From Chionoecetes opilio (Eukaryota; Arthropoda; Malacostraca; Decapoda; Majidae): a DNA stretch of 64,000 nucleotides. Location: NCBI GenBank assembly GCA_016584305.1, contig JACEEZ010005948.1:81616-145615 (forward strand), written 5' to 3'. A program made the position numbers and the translations under genes. The notes below the pieces were generated by a model that did no database searches, was not told the DNA's origin, and saw nothing but the letters and a program-made list of their open reading frames with translations. The number at the start of each line of letters is the position of its first letter. Positions within the stretch are counted from its first letter, which is position 1. This document shows, one piece after another, positions 33,710 to 45,209 of this stretch.

Positions 33710-36700
33710 TGTAACGCGAGAAATTACATTAATAGGGGAAGAGATGAAATAACACATAAGTATCAATAAGCTAACGAGGAATTTTCCTCCATGCCTCATT
33801 CCTGAATCACTGGTTAGGCTTATATTTTAAGCCAGTAGTAATTAGACACGTAGCGAAACGAGGTGAGAACGGGGATTCTAGGTTAGGATAATTTTAGAAG
33901 CAGCTCGACGTTCATTGAGTTAAGTCGCCTGTGGGGAGGTGATATTCTCGCCCTTGGTAAAGGTATGTTATGAAATGTTTGTTAACTAGAGATGTAGACA
34001 TGACTTATTGGTGATTCCTTTTGTTGACCAGGACTAACGAAGTGTATTACTTAGGGTCTCAAGGTAGGATGCTGTTGGCGGACCAGGGGGCCAAGCGCTC
34101 ACAAATTAGCAGAGGGGGCAACTACTACATGTCACAGCCAGCCGTGTGAGGACAAGGAGAAAGAAGGAAATAGAAAAATAAGTGAGAGGGAAACGTTGGA
34201 AGTGGGATAGACTACGTATACATTATATTAGGATAACGACTTGAGCATTACATGTGCGTATCGTTAAGGGGTAACAGTGCGACTGAAGTTACCAGAGATA
34301 GTAAACTATATTAGGATGACGACTTGAGCATTTCGCGTGCGTATCGCTAGGTAGTCGTAAGACCAAACCCGCTAGGTTGACCACTACATAATGGTGACAG
34401 TGGTGGGATGTTAACCTCTAGAGAAGATGGTCATTTTAATAACTACATAATGGTGACAGCGGTTTGGATCCATTCGATGGTTTCCACGTACCCACGTGCT
34501 AACTAACGCCTTGTTAGTTGTTGGTTTTTTCAAATGCCAGTTACCTAGTGATCACATACTGTACAGTATGGTGTGTACAGAGTATAGGTGTACATATAGG
34601 TGTATAGAGTAGCGTTAGTGACTATGACTAGTTCGCTCAGGCTGGGGAAGTAGATGATACTAACGTAACAGTAGGCCCGGGTTACCCACATGCTAACATA
34701 GACGCTGATAAAGACATTAGTGATGGCCTGGAAAAGCCGAAGCGGAGTAGTGAAAGGGTGCAACATGAAACATGCACACCCCAGACCCGCTGTTGAACAT
34801 GAAAGTGATGTGGGTAGCGCGTATGCAGTATGTTTATGGGTGATGTAGGATGCGTGAAGGTAGTGTGGATGTGGGTGATGTGACACTACATCCACGTGTG
34901 GATGCAGTGTGGAACAATGCCGAGTGGAAGTGGATAGTGATGTGTGTGGAAGTGGATGGATGATGAATGTGTGGATAGGGGGCTTGTATTCCACACTTAA
35001 CACTAATGTAGGGCAGGATGTCATGTAAAAGGTGCGGTAAGGTTAGATTACCGTACCTTACGTTTAGATTAACATTAGGATAGAGGTAACAGCTCATGTA
35101 GAACTAGATGCCCTACAAGTAAGCAACTTTACGGGTTGTCGTGGCAGTATAATAGCCACCTTAGAAAAGTTGCGTTAGAGTGGTAGTAATGGAGGAGGAA
35201 TTTGTACACTAACACCATCTTGAGAGAGGAGGCCAGTGAAGAGATACGTGCTTATTATAATGACAGAAGTGTTAATCTCTCGTGAGAGAGATTAATTTTC
35301 ACCACTTTCTCTAGTGAGAGAGAGAAAGAGAGAGAGATGAAGGTCCCCTAGAAAGAATGTAAAGGTTAGAAATTCCTGCTTTAGAGGGTGCACACAGATT
35401 GCACTGAACACTAAACCCGCTAGGTTGTCGTTAGACCCAAGGATGTGCTTGGTTCTGAGCTTTGCTCGTTGGGTGAATAAACGCAGGAGTATGTATGCCT
35501 CGCAAAGGAGGTGAGCCTTATCCCAAGTATTGAGGGTATGGAGTAAATCCGGTCGTGATTTCTCCCTACGCACCTACGCCCAGGATTAGTGGGGTAAAAG
35601 AAAATAACCATTGCAGACTAGAGGGACGAGTCCAGTTGCGACTCTATAGGGCTTCGGCCTTGACAAATAAGAGAGGAAGTGAGAAGGTTCTCATTTCAAG
35701 GGAGTGAAAGCATTACATTAAATACGTATTCCCCAAACTGGTCAAATCTACTCTTGGTGAGGGAAGTGATAAGTTAAGAATACATACTATCTCATTTTGT
35801 TGTAAATTTGTTGGAAGAATTGGAAAATGCAGGATGAGAATATTTGTTTGTAAGTGATAGAACATCCTAAGAAAATTTATATGAAATTATGTGTGATGTA
35901 TATGATAATTTTTTTAATTTTTTTTTAGATATCCGGTAGGATGCTTGATGAAGGACTGAGGCATAAGGAATTTTTTTTTGGGGGAAGAAGCTATGTAACG
36001 CGAGAAATTACATTAATAGGGGAAGAGATGAAATAACACATAAGTATCAATAAGCTAACGAGGAATTTTCCTCCACGCCTCATTCCTGAATCACTGGTTA
36101 GGCTTATATTTTAAGCCAGTAGTAATTAGACACGTAGCGAAACGAGGTGAGAACGGGGATTCTAGGTTAGGATAATTTTAGAAGCAGCTCGACGTTCATT
36201 GAGTTAAGTCGCCTGTGGGGAGGTGATATTCTCGCCCTTGGTAAAGGTATGTTATGAAATGTTTGTTAACTAGAGTGTTAACTAGAGATGTAGACATGAC
36301 TTATTGGTGATTCCTTTTGTTGACCAGGACTAACGAAGTGTATTACTTAGGGTCCCAAGGTAGGATGCTGTTGGCGGACCAGGGGGCCAAGCGCTCACAA
36401 ATTAGCAGAGGGGGCAACTACTACATGTCACAGCCAGCCGTGTGAGGACAAGGAGAAAGAAGGAAATAGAAAAATAATTGAGAGGGAAACGTTGGAAGTG
36501 GGATAGACTACGTATACATTATATTAGGATAATGACTTGAGCATTACATGTGCGTATAGTTAAGGGGTAACAGTGCGACTGAAGTTACCAGAGATAGTAA
36601 ACTATATTAGGATGACGACTTGAGCATTACGCATGCGTATCGTTAAAGTGGTAACAGTGCGACTGAAGTTACCAGAGATAGTACACTAGATCAGGATGAC

Positions 36701-37102
36701 GACTTGAGCATTACATGTGCGTATCGTTAATGTGGTGACAGTGCAACCGAAGTTACCAAAGATAGTAAACTATATTAGGATAACGACTTGAGCATTTCGC
36801 GTGCGTATCGCTAGGAGGGAAGGAAGACTTAATATTAAGATAACTTGTGAATGTATAATAATTTCCAAGTGAGACAGTAAAGAGTTAAATATATTATAAT
36901 TAGAAATATATTAACGCGTTGTCATTCAGTTTCCAACCAGTACTTACATATTTTCTTAAATCTTTTATTTTTGTTCATTCATATATTTTTTCCCACTTAA
37001 TGTGGGTGGTGGCAGCAGAGTAACCAGGACTGTAGAGTACACTCCCAAGGTGGGCACTACATAATGGTGACAACGGTGTAGATGGTCATTTTGACCACTA
37101 CA
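33710..37102 (+). mobile_element. non-autonomous LTR retrotransposon, 4-bp TSD
   Basis: The 5' LTR is about 33710-34388 and the 3' LTR 35994-37102; both start TGTAACGCGAGAAATTACAT and end ACTACA. CTGA is duplicated at 33706-33709 and 37103-37106. After the 5' LTR, TGGTGACAGTGGTGGGA (34392) could pair with a tRNA-Leu-like 3' end (primer binding site). GGGGGAAGAAG before 35994 is a polypurine tract. The 1.6-kb interior (34389-35993) has no gag or pol motif, so the element would need proteins from a relative. Confidence 0.88.
35994..37102 (+). repeat. 3' LTR with extra tandem units
   Basis: A ~85-bp unit (TATTAGGATGACGACTTGAG ... GAAGTTACC) occurs about four times here (36510-36815) but twice in the 5' LTR (34210-34350). 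A 3' extension (36816-37060) is absent from the 5' LTR and ends with another CACTACATAATGGTGACA, a primer-site-like repeat. Confidence 0.75.
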
Positions 37103-37489
37103 CTGACGAGCAATGCCGTTGTCAGAGTTGTGTCCATTCAGTTACATTTTGCTTGTCGGCATCCTGTCCACACTGCCAGTTTTGAGTAACGAACCGTCGA
37201 TCGACGGGAAGCGCCAAAGGTGGTGAGTGGTAGTGTGTACAGGGCTTAAAAGGCGCCGTCACACAAGCACTTTTTCCGTCCATGTCAGACGATGAGTCTG
37301 ACGAGTTCCGACGAGCCAACCATGAACGCATCCATGCATTTTAAGCTAGTTATCTACTAACTAACTAACTAACTACTAGTTATCTAAGGTCTACGATTGA
37401 CAATATACATAAGTAAGTGTATAGCAGCGATAGCCTGCCTGGGTGTCGGAGCCATGTTTGTTTACCATCGAAGAAAACAGTGCAGGCGA

Positions 37490-37785
37490 ACAGCTGTGTG
37501 TGTGTGAGGGTTTACAGTCAAGAAATTGTAATACTAATATTCACTATTTTAACCCACATACACACCTACCACTAAGTCACTAGCAACACAGGCTTCTTCC
37601 TTATATATCTTAATATCTAATACATTAAAACTCCTTAAAACCCAAGTATTCCAAAATAAAACAAGAAAAATGATGTTGAATTGACGATTTGAGCGGCGAT
37701 AAGCGGTCTGATATGCCATTCTTGCCCGCAAATTTGTCTCGCGAATGGAGTCCGTTAAATCGAGGGTCGACTATATATATACCGT
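37490..37785 (-). mobile_element. partial 'TAACGGA' family MITE
   Basis: The reverse complement of part of the element at 62787-63590 (e.g. CCTACCACTAAGTCACTAGC; AAACTCCTTAAAACCCAAG), ending in a TCCGTTAAATCGAGGGTCGA terminus. The distal end was not found. Confidence 0.6.
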
Positions 37786-37791
37786 ATTTAA

Positions 37792-38539
37792 CGACTTATA
37801 AGACGCTGCATCTTGGAAGACGCACCCTGATTTTGGAAAGAAATTTCTAAAAAAATCATAATAAAAAAAAAATCTAAAGGATATAAAAACATCTCTTGTC
37901 TAAAGGTATTAGTAAATCCATAGTATAAGTTAATCGTTTTGATGAATTCGCCATGGGTTATAATTTCCAGGACTGAAAAAAGCTTGTGATACATGTGACA
38001 GCCTGGTGGTAAATGCTGCATCAACACCAGCAGACGATAGGTGGCATTGTTGACGCCAATCTGCCGAGGCGGAAGTTGCCGCGGAACGGATCCTGCCAGT
38101 CTTGGTGGCAGACTCATATAGAGCCTTAGCTTGTGATATGTGTGACAGCCTGGTGGTAAACGATACATCAACACTAGCAGACGATACATCAACACTAGCA
38201 GACGATACATCAACACTAGCAGACGATACATCAACACCAGCAGACGATACATCAACACCAGCAGACGATACATCAACACCAGCAGACGATACATCAACAC
38301 CAGCAGACGATACATCAACACCAGCAGACGATACATCAACACTAGCAGACGATACATCAACACCAGCAGATGATAGATGGTGCTGTTGGTGCCAATCTGC
38401 TGAGGTGGAAGTTGCCGCGCAACGGCTCCCGCCAGTCTTGGCAGCAGTCTCATTCCAACATTCGTCTTAGGAGATGCAAGAGTATTTTTCAGGGTATTTT
38501 TTAGGAAAAAAAGTGCGTCTTATAAGCCGTAAAATACGG
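37792..38539. mobile_element. TA-MITE, 'TTATAAGACGC' family, copy 3
   Basis: CCGTATTTAACGACTTATAA at the left and ...TTATAAGCCGTAAAATACGG at the right, with TA on both sides (37790-37791, 38540-38541). It is homologous to 15256-15795 but with a 21-bp minisatellite expanded inside. Confidence 0.88.
38162..38371 (+). repeat. 21-bp minisatellite, 10 units
   Basis: GATACATCAACAC(T/C)AGCAGAC repeats without length change for 210 bp. The related MITE at 15256 has one unit at this place. Units differ mainly at CTAG/CCAG. The long frames across it are due to a period divisible by three. Confidence 0.95.
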
Positions 38540-38607
38540 TACTTGTAACAGATAAGTACTGAGGTTACATCATATAAGAGGCTGAATTGAATAGCTACCT
38601 AAGCTAA

Positions 38608-38698
38608 CCTTCTACAACATTCGTCTTGGAAGACGCATGAGTATTTTTCAGGGTATTTTTTAGGGAAAAAAGTGCGTCTTAAAAGCCGTAAAATACGG
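38608..38698. mobile_element. right end fragment of a 'TTATAAGACGC' MITE
   Basis: Repeats the last ~90 bases of the copy ending at 38539, separated from it by ~70 bases. No left end is present. Confidence 0.7.
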
Positions 38699-38743
38699 TA
38701 CTCACTTCCCAGCCCGTGTCTCCTTCATCACCTATTTTTACTT

Positions 38744-38745
38744 TA

Positions 38746-38828
<83 letters not shown>
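38744..38828 (+). repeat. (TAA)n microsatellite
   Basis: An AAT/TAA triplet run of about 85 bases, next to the LINE-a 3' fragment. Confidence 0.95.
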
Positions 38829-38830
<2 letters not shown>

Positions 38831-39010
38831 ATACATAAAGAAGTACAGCTTCCCTCATAGAAATGTAGAAGTTTGGAATGGACTAAATAAGGAGGTAAAA
38901 ATATATCGGCGAAGAATGTGCACCAGTTAAAAGAAATGCTGGATAAATGTAGATACGGAGACGGGACCACACGAGTGTAGCATTAGGCCCTGTAAAACAC
39001 AACTAGGTAA
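38829..39010 (+). mobile_element. LINE-a 3' end fragment
   Basis: Reads IKKYSFPHRNVEVWNGLNKE (compare 14970-15030), then the LINE 3' tail ...GGGACCACACGAGTGTAGCA and AACTAGGTAAATACAC. Confidence 0.75.
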
Positions 39011-39857
39011 ATACACTGTAAAGAGATTTGTATTAATGATCCATAATATAAACATGACGAAAGTGTATATGAAAGGTAGAGTAAGTGTATTGAAAAATAT
39101 ACAAATATATTTTCTTCACCTAAATGAGACATTGTGCATTCTAATGAGAGATACATTTTGAGGGAAAAAACCACATGGAAGCCATACTTAAAATCAACTC
39201 TAAATGATCTGTAGTTTTTGTTTCAGTTTTTTGGGGGGCATTAAAAAATGTAGGAAAATATATACAACCTGACATGACACGTATCTCCACACTGATTCGA
39301 CACTGTGTGGGTTAAACTTCATCACTATCTTGCAAAGTAATGGCAGATAGATTATTTTCACCGCTAAAGACAAAAATAAGTAGACAATTGCACATGTCTG
39401 GACCTCCTTCCTGACCTTAAAGAACAACAACTATGAACCGATAATTTACCTGTACAATAGTGCCAATGCCAGTATTCTTCCACATAGATGCATTCTAATA
39501 TCTTTGTTAACTCAAACATCTTAAAAAACAACTTTTCCTTATAGAAAAAATGGTAGTAAGGACCATTCGCAAAAGCATACTCAACTTTAATGGCAGAGAT
39601 AATTCAGGTGTAATGATGTAACTCTCGAAGGTGGGAATGGTATAGACTATCCAGATCACTGATATCAAGGAATTGTTCCATGCTGAGCTCATGAGAACCT
39701 GAGTACTCAAAAATCCAATGCTTTACTGGAGGGTTGTTCGGGCAGTGTCCATAGTGTAGACATGGTAGGCTCCTTAAGAGTTTATGGTTATGATTGGTTG
39801 GGAGCTCAGCTTCTCTTTTTACACATCAGGAGTTTCATACGTTTCTATTGTTCACAG
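39011..39857 (+). other. intron sequence before the CEP120 exon at 39858
   Basis: AT-rich intronic sequence; no repeat family or coding frame recognised. Confidence 0.4.
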
Positions 39858-39965
39858 GTGAGGGAGCTTGAGGCAGCCAAACAGGCATCTGAGAGCACTG
39901 TGGATGCACTCAGACTGGGGAATCAAGTGAAAGATGAAGATATTAATCTACTCAAAAGAGACAAG
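39858..39965 (+). CDS. Cep120: CEP120 exon (coiled coil)
   Basis: The acceptor ttcacag ends at 39857 and the donor is gtgagt at 39966. It is 108 nt, phase 0/0, and encodes VRELEAAKQASESTVDALRL plus DEDINLLKRDK. The last part aligns with human SEINLLTLEKVELERKL. The preceding intron is 21.6 kb. Confidence 0.8.
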
Positions 39966-40510
39966 GTGAGTGACTTGGAGACCCTGTAACCATGAGACAC
40001 TTAGGGTATATTCTTGTCATAAATCATGAAACTGCTTCCTCCAAAACTACAAGTCTGCATTAATGTCCATACATGCAAAATTCATGGTGAGTGAATTTGA
40101 ATATTAAAACCTAAAATTATCTCATCATACATAAGGCCTTCTCCCAAAAGTGTGGGGTTGCATTAAGAACCCAGAGCAGTATGTTCACATAATACAATTA
40201 GCAGTTTACAAATCAATTTATTTAGGATGTAATGAAACTTGATACATTTTTACAAGTTGTGAATTCTAAATTATTATGATGATCATTATTTTTTTCAACA
40301 CATTATCCTCACACAGAGCAGGATAATAAAATAATTATAGACACAAGTAGCAGAGAAGAAAGGACCACACTGAGGCTGTGAAGATTGTCAAACAAACAGT
40401 TATGGTAGATAAGCATCAAATCCTGTTCTGCTACTTTTTATTTTCTCTTATGGTTATGATGGAGCTATTTTATACATAGTTTTAATGGACATGACTTGTA
40501 TTTCTCATAG

Positions 40511-40626
40511 GAGCGGTTGCAGGAGGAGCTGTCTGCCTGTAGCCAGAGGAAGGCCAATTATAAGATGCAGTGGATCAAGGCAGTGGGGCAAGTACATCAG
40601 GCCCGGGCTGAAATGAACAATTACAG
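40511..40626 (+). CDS. Cep120: CEP120 exon (conserved C-terminal coiled coil)
   Basis: The acceptor ctcatag ends at 40510 and the donor is gtgggt at 40627. The exon is 116 nt and ends two bases into a codon. RKANYKMQWIKAVGQVHQAR is a clear counterpart of the human SKLHYKQQWGRALKELARL block, the best conserved piece of the CEP120 C-terminal half. The split codon AG|A (Arg) is completed by the exon at 52039. Confidence 0.85.
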
Positions 40627-40972
40627 GTGGGTTGGCACTTGTTCATCATCCACACCTCTCATGCAAGAACGGTTTCCTAAAATGGAATAAAGACATCCAG
40701 TTTTTTGTATTGCTGTCCATATGTTTATCTCTACACCTCTTCACCTTGCACCAGGCACTGTTCGTCACTTATTCTCACTGTCTCTGATCACGAACCTCTG
40801 TCTGTCTGGGGCAACCAAGGGAATGTATAGATTAAGGTAATTGTTGTATCTTTCATTTGTGTGTTGGCATTGTGTTTCTGTCTACCTCTCACTGGTTTGC
40901 ATGTCTCTATCTTTTTTCCCTTCTCCAATTGTTTCTGTGTTGGCGTAGTGTCTGTCTACATACAGTAAACCC

Positions 40973-41160
40973 TTCATGCTCGCGGGGGTTAGGGAACAGA
41001 GACACCCACGAGTATCGTAAATCCACGACCAGGACATTAGTTACCCCTCCTGCCCCAAAAATAGGCTTACGGTATAAAGAAAATGGATTTTGTTGCTTGA
41101 ATGATAATGATAATTATGGATGCAAATAATGCAAAATAGTATAAATTGTATATTACAGGT
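40973..41160. mobile_element. left end of a TA-MITE (CAGTAAACCCTTCATGCTCG)
   Basis: TA at 40971-40972 then CAGTAAACCCTTCATGCTCG, with CACGAG and CCACGAC words just inside, as in the other TA families. The right end was not located before the MITE at 41875. Confidence 0.45.
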
Positions 41161-41398
41161 GTATTAATGATTAGTAATAGGGTACACTACTGTATAAATG
41201 TAAACAATTGGTACCGATTGATACTTACGAGTGTTTTGTTGTCGTTGTCCTTCCGTCTTTCGTCCTCTACCCCTAGGCCATAATCCCCCCCTCTTGTGTA
41301 TAACAGCTTAATGATTATGGATGATTAATTATAATGAATAGTAAAGCACAAACGAAGAAATTAAGGTAAGTAATGTAGTTAAATGTTAGTAATGTTGT

Positions 41399-41698
41399 CG
41401 CCTCCGTGGTGTAGTGGCTAGCGTGCCTGGCTACGAATCTGCGGGCCCTGGTTCGAATCCGGGCCAGGGCAAGTCGGCGACCAGCCTACCCAGCTGTTCT
41501 TCCTTCCTTACGGGGTTGACAAATGGGTACCTGGGGTAACCTGGGAAAGGTAACTGTGTTAACCTGGGTGTCACACTAGCCCTGTGTCCCGGGTTAAGGG
41601 GTCCTCACCCACCACAGGCTCTAAAGGGCTAATGCCATGGAGATGAGCACCGAATGCCACTCGCAGCATAGCGTATGCTCCCATCTTTACCTTGATGT
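41399..41698 (+). mobile_element. tRNA-derived SINE, complete
   Basis: A tRNA-like head (CCGTGGTGTAGTGGCTAGCG A-box; CTGGTTCGAATCCGGGCC B-box; anticodon loop CTACGAA) is followed by a ~220-bp body ending ATGCTCCCATCTTTACCTT. It is the unbroken relative of the SINE at 16336-17992. Confidence 0.85.
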
Positions 41699-41874
41699 AG
41701 TTAAAAACAAATAAAAGAACACCCACAGCACAGGTAGGTGGTAGATTTGGTGGTAAACCTGCACGCTCACGACTGCTCGGGACTGGTATTAAGAGAGGTA
41801 GTGAGTCTCCAGGCCTGCTCATTACTGCTTGTTATGCTATGAAATATAATTTTCTTGGTGAATGTAGACGTATA

Positions 41875-42594
41875 CAGTGATACCTTGGCTTACGAGTTTA
41901 ATTGGTTCATTGATCGAGCTCGTAACTCAATTTGCTCGTATATCAAATCAATTTTCCCCATTGAAATTAATTGAAATACCATTAATCCGTTCCAGCCCAA
42001 AAAAAACCACCCCAATTTTTTTACTGTACCTATATGACTGGACTGCACTCACCCACTGCCATTTGCATTCGCCAGTGTTTACACTCTGTGTATCAGCTGT
42101 TGGAAACAGCTGTGGGTGGAACTGCCGCTAAACGTACTGCACTCACCCTCCGCCATTTGCATTCGCCAGTGTTTACACTCTGTGTATCAGCTGTTGGAAA
42201 CAGCTGTGGGTGGAACTGCCGCTAAACGTACTGCACTCACCCTCCGACATTTGCATTCGCCAGTTTTTACACTGTGTATCAGCTGTTGGAAACAGCTGTG
42301 GGTGGAACTGCCGCTAAACGTACTGCACTCACCCTCCGTCATTTGCATTCGCCTGTGTGAGCACAACACAACAGAGATGCTTCCACGGCGAGGTAACCAC
42401 GTGAAGTGAACGAGTGAGACACGGGATGCTGGGCGGATGTTGTGGCGTTCGCTGCGCCAACTAGCGGCGGCGTATCTGAAGCTCGCTCGTAACTCTGATT
42501 TTGGCTCGCAACTCGAAGCAAAAAATCGACCGAGCGACTGCTCGTAACTCGGAAAACTCGTAAGTTGGGGCACTCGTAAGTCAAGGCACCAGTG
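41875..42594. mobile_element. TA-MITE, 'CTCGTAA' family
   Basis: CAGTGATACCTTGGCTTACG and the inverted ...CGTAAGTCAAGGCACCAGTG, with TA at 41873-41874 and 42595-42596. CTCGTAA/TTACGAG and CTCGTAT words recur inside both ends. It contains a ~95-bp tandem array and encodes no transposase. Confidence 0.88.
42040..42355 (+). repeat. tandem array, ~3.5 x 92-95 bp, inside a MITE
   Basis: Units start ACTGCACTCACCC at 42040, 42135, 42230 and 42322, each containing CATTTGCATTCGCC and CAGCTGTTGGAAACAGCTGT (an internal palindrome). Confidence 0.9.
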
Positions 42595-42659
42595 TAATTG
42601 CATTTTAATGGCTATTATTCATATATATGAGTAAAGAGATGAAAATATAAGCAAGAGTC

Positions 42660-43360
42660 TCATCCACGTCTGGCAGTGCGGCCGCGGCAGCAGCATCATG
42701 ATGGCGGAGATCTCCTTCTTGGTATTGTTTGCAGGGCTGCGAGGACCCCTTGACGAACCCTATGATCCCTGGTGATATTCTATGATGCTATCACAGGCGT
42801 AGTAGCTGAACTGTCTTTTTCAGGAAGGCACAGGTGAGGCGGATGACAGCGAGTTGTCCCCTGAGAGGTAGGCACTAGGCAGGCAGGGCTGGACTGCCAC
42901 CGCCAGCAGGGTGGGAGGGTTTTACAGTTTATTACTCGTTATTATACATCGTAGTGATTATGGTGAGCTGTTATATACACGTGTATTTATTTAGGTCAGT
43001 GTAGCACTGCGTGTCACCTTAAATAAGGGTGATTTATAGATGTTTAGGTGGCGGGCAGCCAGTGATTGGGAAACATTCTCGCTATAGCCACCTAGTAAGA
43101 CCACCCAGACCTTTAGTAGGGGCGGCAGGGCTGCGAGGACCCCTTGAGGAGGCCCTATGATCCGTGGTGATATCCTATGATGCTATCACAGGCGTGGTAG
43201 CTGACCTGTCTTTCAGGAAGGCACAGGTGAGGCAGATGACGGCGTGTTGTCATGAGAAGGCAGGCAGGGGCAGGCCGAGGGAGGCTTGCTGGATACGGTA
43301 GGAAGGGCAGGTAGTATCTAGTTGGTGGGAGAGTGGGTGATGGCTGGAGATACTGATAGG
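42660..43360 (-). mobile_element. two tandem fragments of a Jockey-like LINE 3' part
   Basis: The GGGCTGCGAGGACCCCTTGA ... CACAGGTGAGG block seen at 10462 and 17184 occurs twice here (42735 and 43128), each followed by similar sequence. Open frames are broken; this is a decayed, duplicated remnant. Confidence 0.55.
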
Positions 43361-43364
43361 GATC

Positions 43365-44597
43365 AGACTGCTTTATTATTTGGACAAGTGGCTGATCCTC
43401 TCCCCTAACGGGTGGAGGCGTGCAAGTCGAGGGACACATTTCTGCGACTGTGTTCTGACTTGGGAATAGTCGTCAATTACAAGAAGTCTGATTTGGAACA
43501 GAGTCGGACTGCTCTATACTTGGGAATGGTTTTGAATTCTTCGACTTTGGAGGCTTTCCCATCGCAAAGGAGGAGGGAGACTCCTCCAACTGATCCTCAA
43601 TGTTCACCTCGCAGTCGGCAGCCACAGTTCTGGATTGGCTCCACGTTTTGGGACACCTGTCGTCACTGTCCCACATAGTGCCAGGGGGCCGGGAGGAGGA
43701 TGAGATCCCTGCAATTCTAGCCTTCACCAACACTGGGAGCCAGATGGACGACTCCCATCTGGTCTCCCTGGATGCCTCCACACAAGTCGACCTCGAGTGG
43801 TGGTCTTCAGAGGACAATCTCCTCCAGGGGCAGATTTTGAAGGTTTCAGTCCTCGATCTTCTGCTGTACTCGAACGTGTCAACCATGGGCTAGAGCACCA
43901 CGGTGCTGGATCTTTAAGCTTCCGGCCTCTGGTCTCCCCAGGAGTGAGGGAGTTCCATCAACCTGCTCGAACTCCGAGCGATCAAAATGGGCCTCCAGGA
44001 GTTTGTCGACTGCTTAAAAGGAAAGACGGTAAGTATCCTTTCAGACAACACAACAGCAGTGTCTTATCTCCTGCAGGAGGGAGGCACGACGTCATTGCTC
44101 TGAACCAAGGTCTCAGCAAACCCTGCAGTGGGCATAACTTCACCAGGTCTCGCTGATGCCTCAGTACATCATGGGGAGAGCGAACGTCCTAGCAGATGGC
44201 CTGAGCAGGCACGATCTGGTCATCTCCTCTGAGTGGACCCGCCGCCTGGAGGTCTGCGACTTGTTGTGGAAGTTGCGAGTTTGTTCTCTGGTCGACCTGT
44301 TTGCCACTCGACAATTTTCGGCTGCCGAACTTTTACACCCCCCTTCTAGGATCCTATGGCTCAAGGCACGGATGCCATGCTTCACAGCTGGATCACCTGG
44401 AAGTGTATGCTTTTCCTCCTTTTCCAGTCATAAGGAGGATGCTCAACAAGTTACGGCAGTCGCAAGGGACACGGATGACGCTGATAGCTCCACGTTGGCC
44501 CCAGAAGGAATAGTTCTCAGACATTTTTAGGCCTCCTGGTAGATGTCCCAAGAAACTTTCCACTAAGGAAAGATCTTCTCAGACAGCCTCACTTCCA
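43365..44597 (+). mobile_element. DIRS-like retrotransposon fragment (RT end and RNase H)
   Basis: Reads GIVVNYKKSDLEQSRTALYL (RT thumb; 43412 onward), then after shifts LSDNTTAVSYLLQEGG-type RNase H sequence, then MPQYIMGRANVLADGLSRHD (44156 onward), LVDLFATRQFSAAELL and VYAFPPFPVIRRMLNKLRQS near 44400. This tail is characteristic of DIRS/Ngaro-type RT-RNase H. Frameshifts and stops make it inactive, and neither the tyrosine recombinase nor the termini are present. The RTE-like LINE interrupts it at 44598. Confidence 0.75.
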
Positions 44598-45209
44598 CAA
44601 TCAATCAATCATTGGGGGCATACGCCGGGGGGCGCGTCGCCTCGCCCACCCTATGACTCCACTCCTGAGGGTCACCACACGCGAGTCCCCATGCAGGCTC
44701 CTTTCCCATACCAAGCAGCTCTCGACAAGAAACTTCAACTTGCCCCAGCCACGAGCCTTGTGGGTGCCCCCTTGGCCTCCTCCACGCCGGATTGTTTCTT
44801 ACAGATACAACCCAATGGGAAGGATCGGTTTCAGGGTAGCGTGCCACATGCCCATATAGCTGAAGTTGGCGCTGACGGACTATGCAGGTAATAGGACTCT
44901 ATTCAGTCTCACGGTGCAATCGCTGATTTGACACGTAATCATCCCAGCGATACCCCATGATTCTGCAAAGAAACTTTTTACCAAAGGCATCAATTTGTCT
45001 TCAAGTCGCTATTTAGTGTCCATGTCTCATAACCATAGAGTAGGACTGGGATCACAAGCGACTTGAAGATCCGGATCTTTGTCCTCCTGCACGGGTACCG
45101 ACAATGCCAAATACTCCTGCTGAACGAGTCCATAACACCGTGGGCTATGACAATCCGCCGTAAGACTTCTTGACGTGACCCGCCGTCATTATGGACTGCG
45201 CTACCAAGG

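Larger units (their letters stand above)
33655..37245. mobile_element. MITE with GCCCCGT...CAC ends, split by an LTR element
   Basis: The left part 33655-33709 and right part 37103-37245 join into one ~195-bp element homologous to 53800-53994 (ends GCCCCGTTCACACAACCACT and, inverted, GCCCTGTACACACTACCACT). Only the CTGA duplication made by the LTR element separates them. Confidence 0.8.

Noticed and set aside
34545..35097. Open frames of 159 and 87 residues inside the LTR element
   Set aside because: No gag zinc knuckle, protease, RT or integrase motif; composition is of non-coding repeat sequence.
38162..38371. CRISPR-like regular repeat
   Set aside because: Head-to-tail units with no variable spacers; eukaryotic minisatellite.
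38102..38470. 122- and 221-residue open frames with 7-residue repeats
   Set aside because: They are produced by the 21-bp minisatellite inside a MITE; no gene context.
41399..41470. tRNA-like structure with good A and B boxes (similar ones at 16336 and, minus strand, 49118-49187)
   Set aside because: Each is the head of a longer repeated unit with a shared body and, at 16336, a 15-bp TSD. These are SINEs, not tRNA genes.
42116..42603. Open frames of 97 and 138 residues in the CTCGTAA MITE
   Set aside because: They follow the ~95-bp tandem units and show no protein-family motif.
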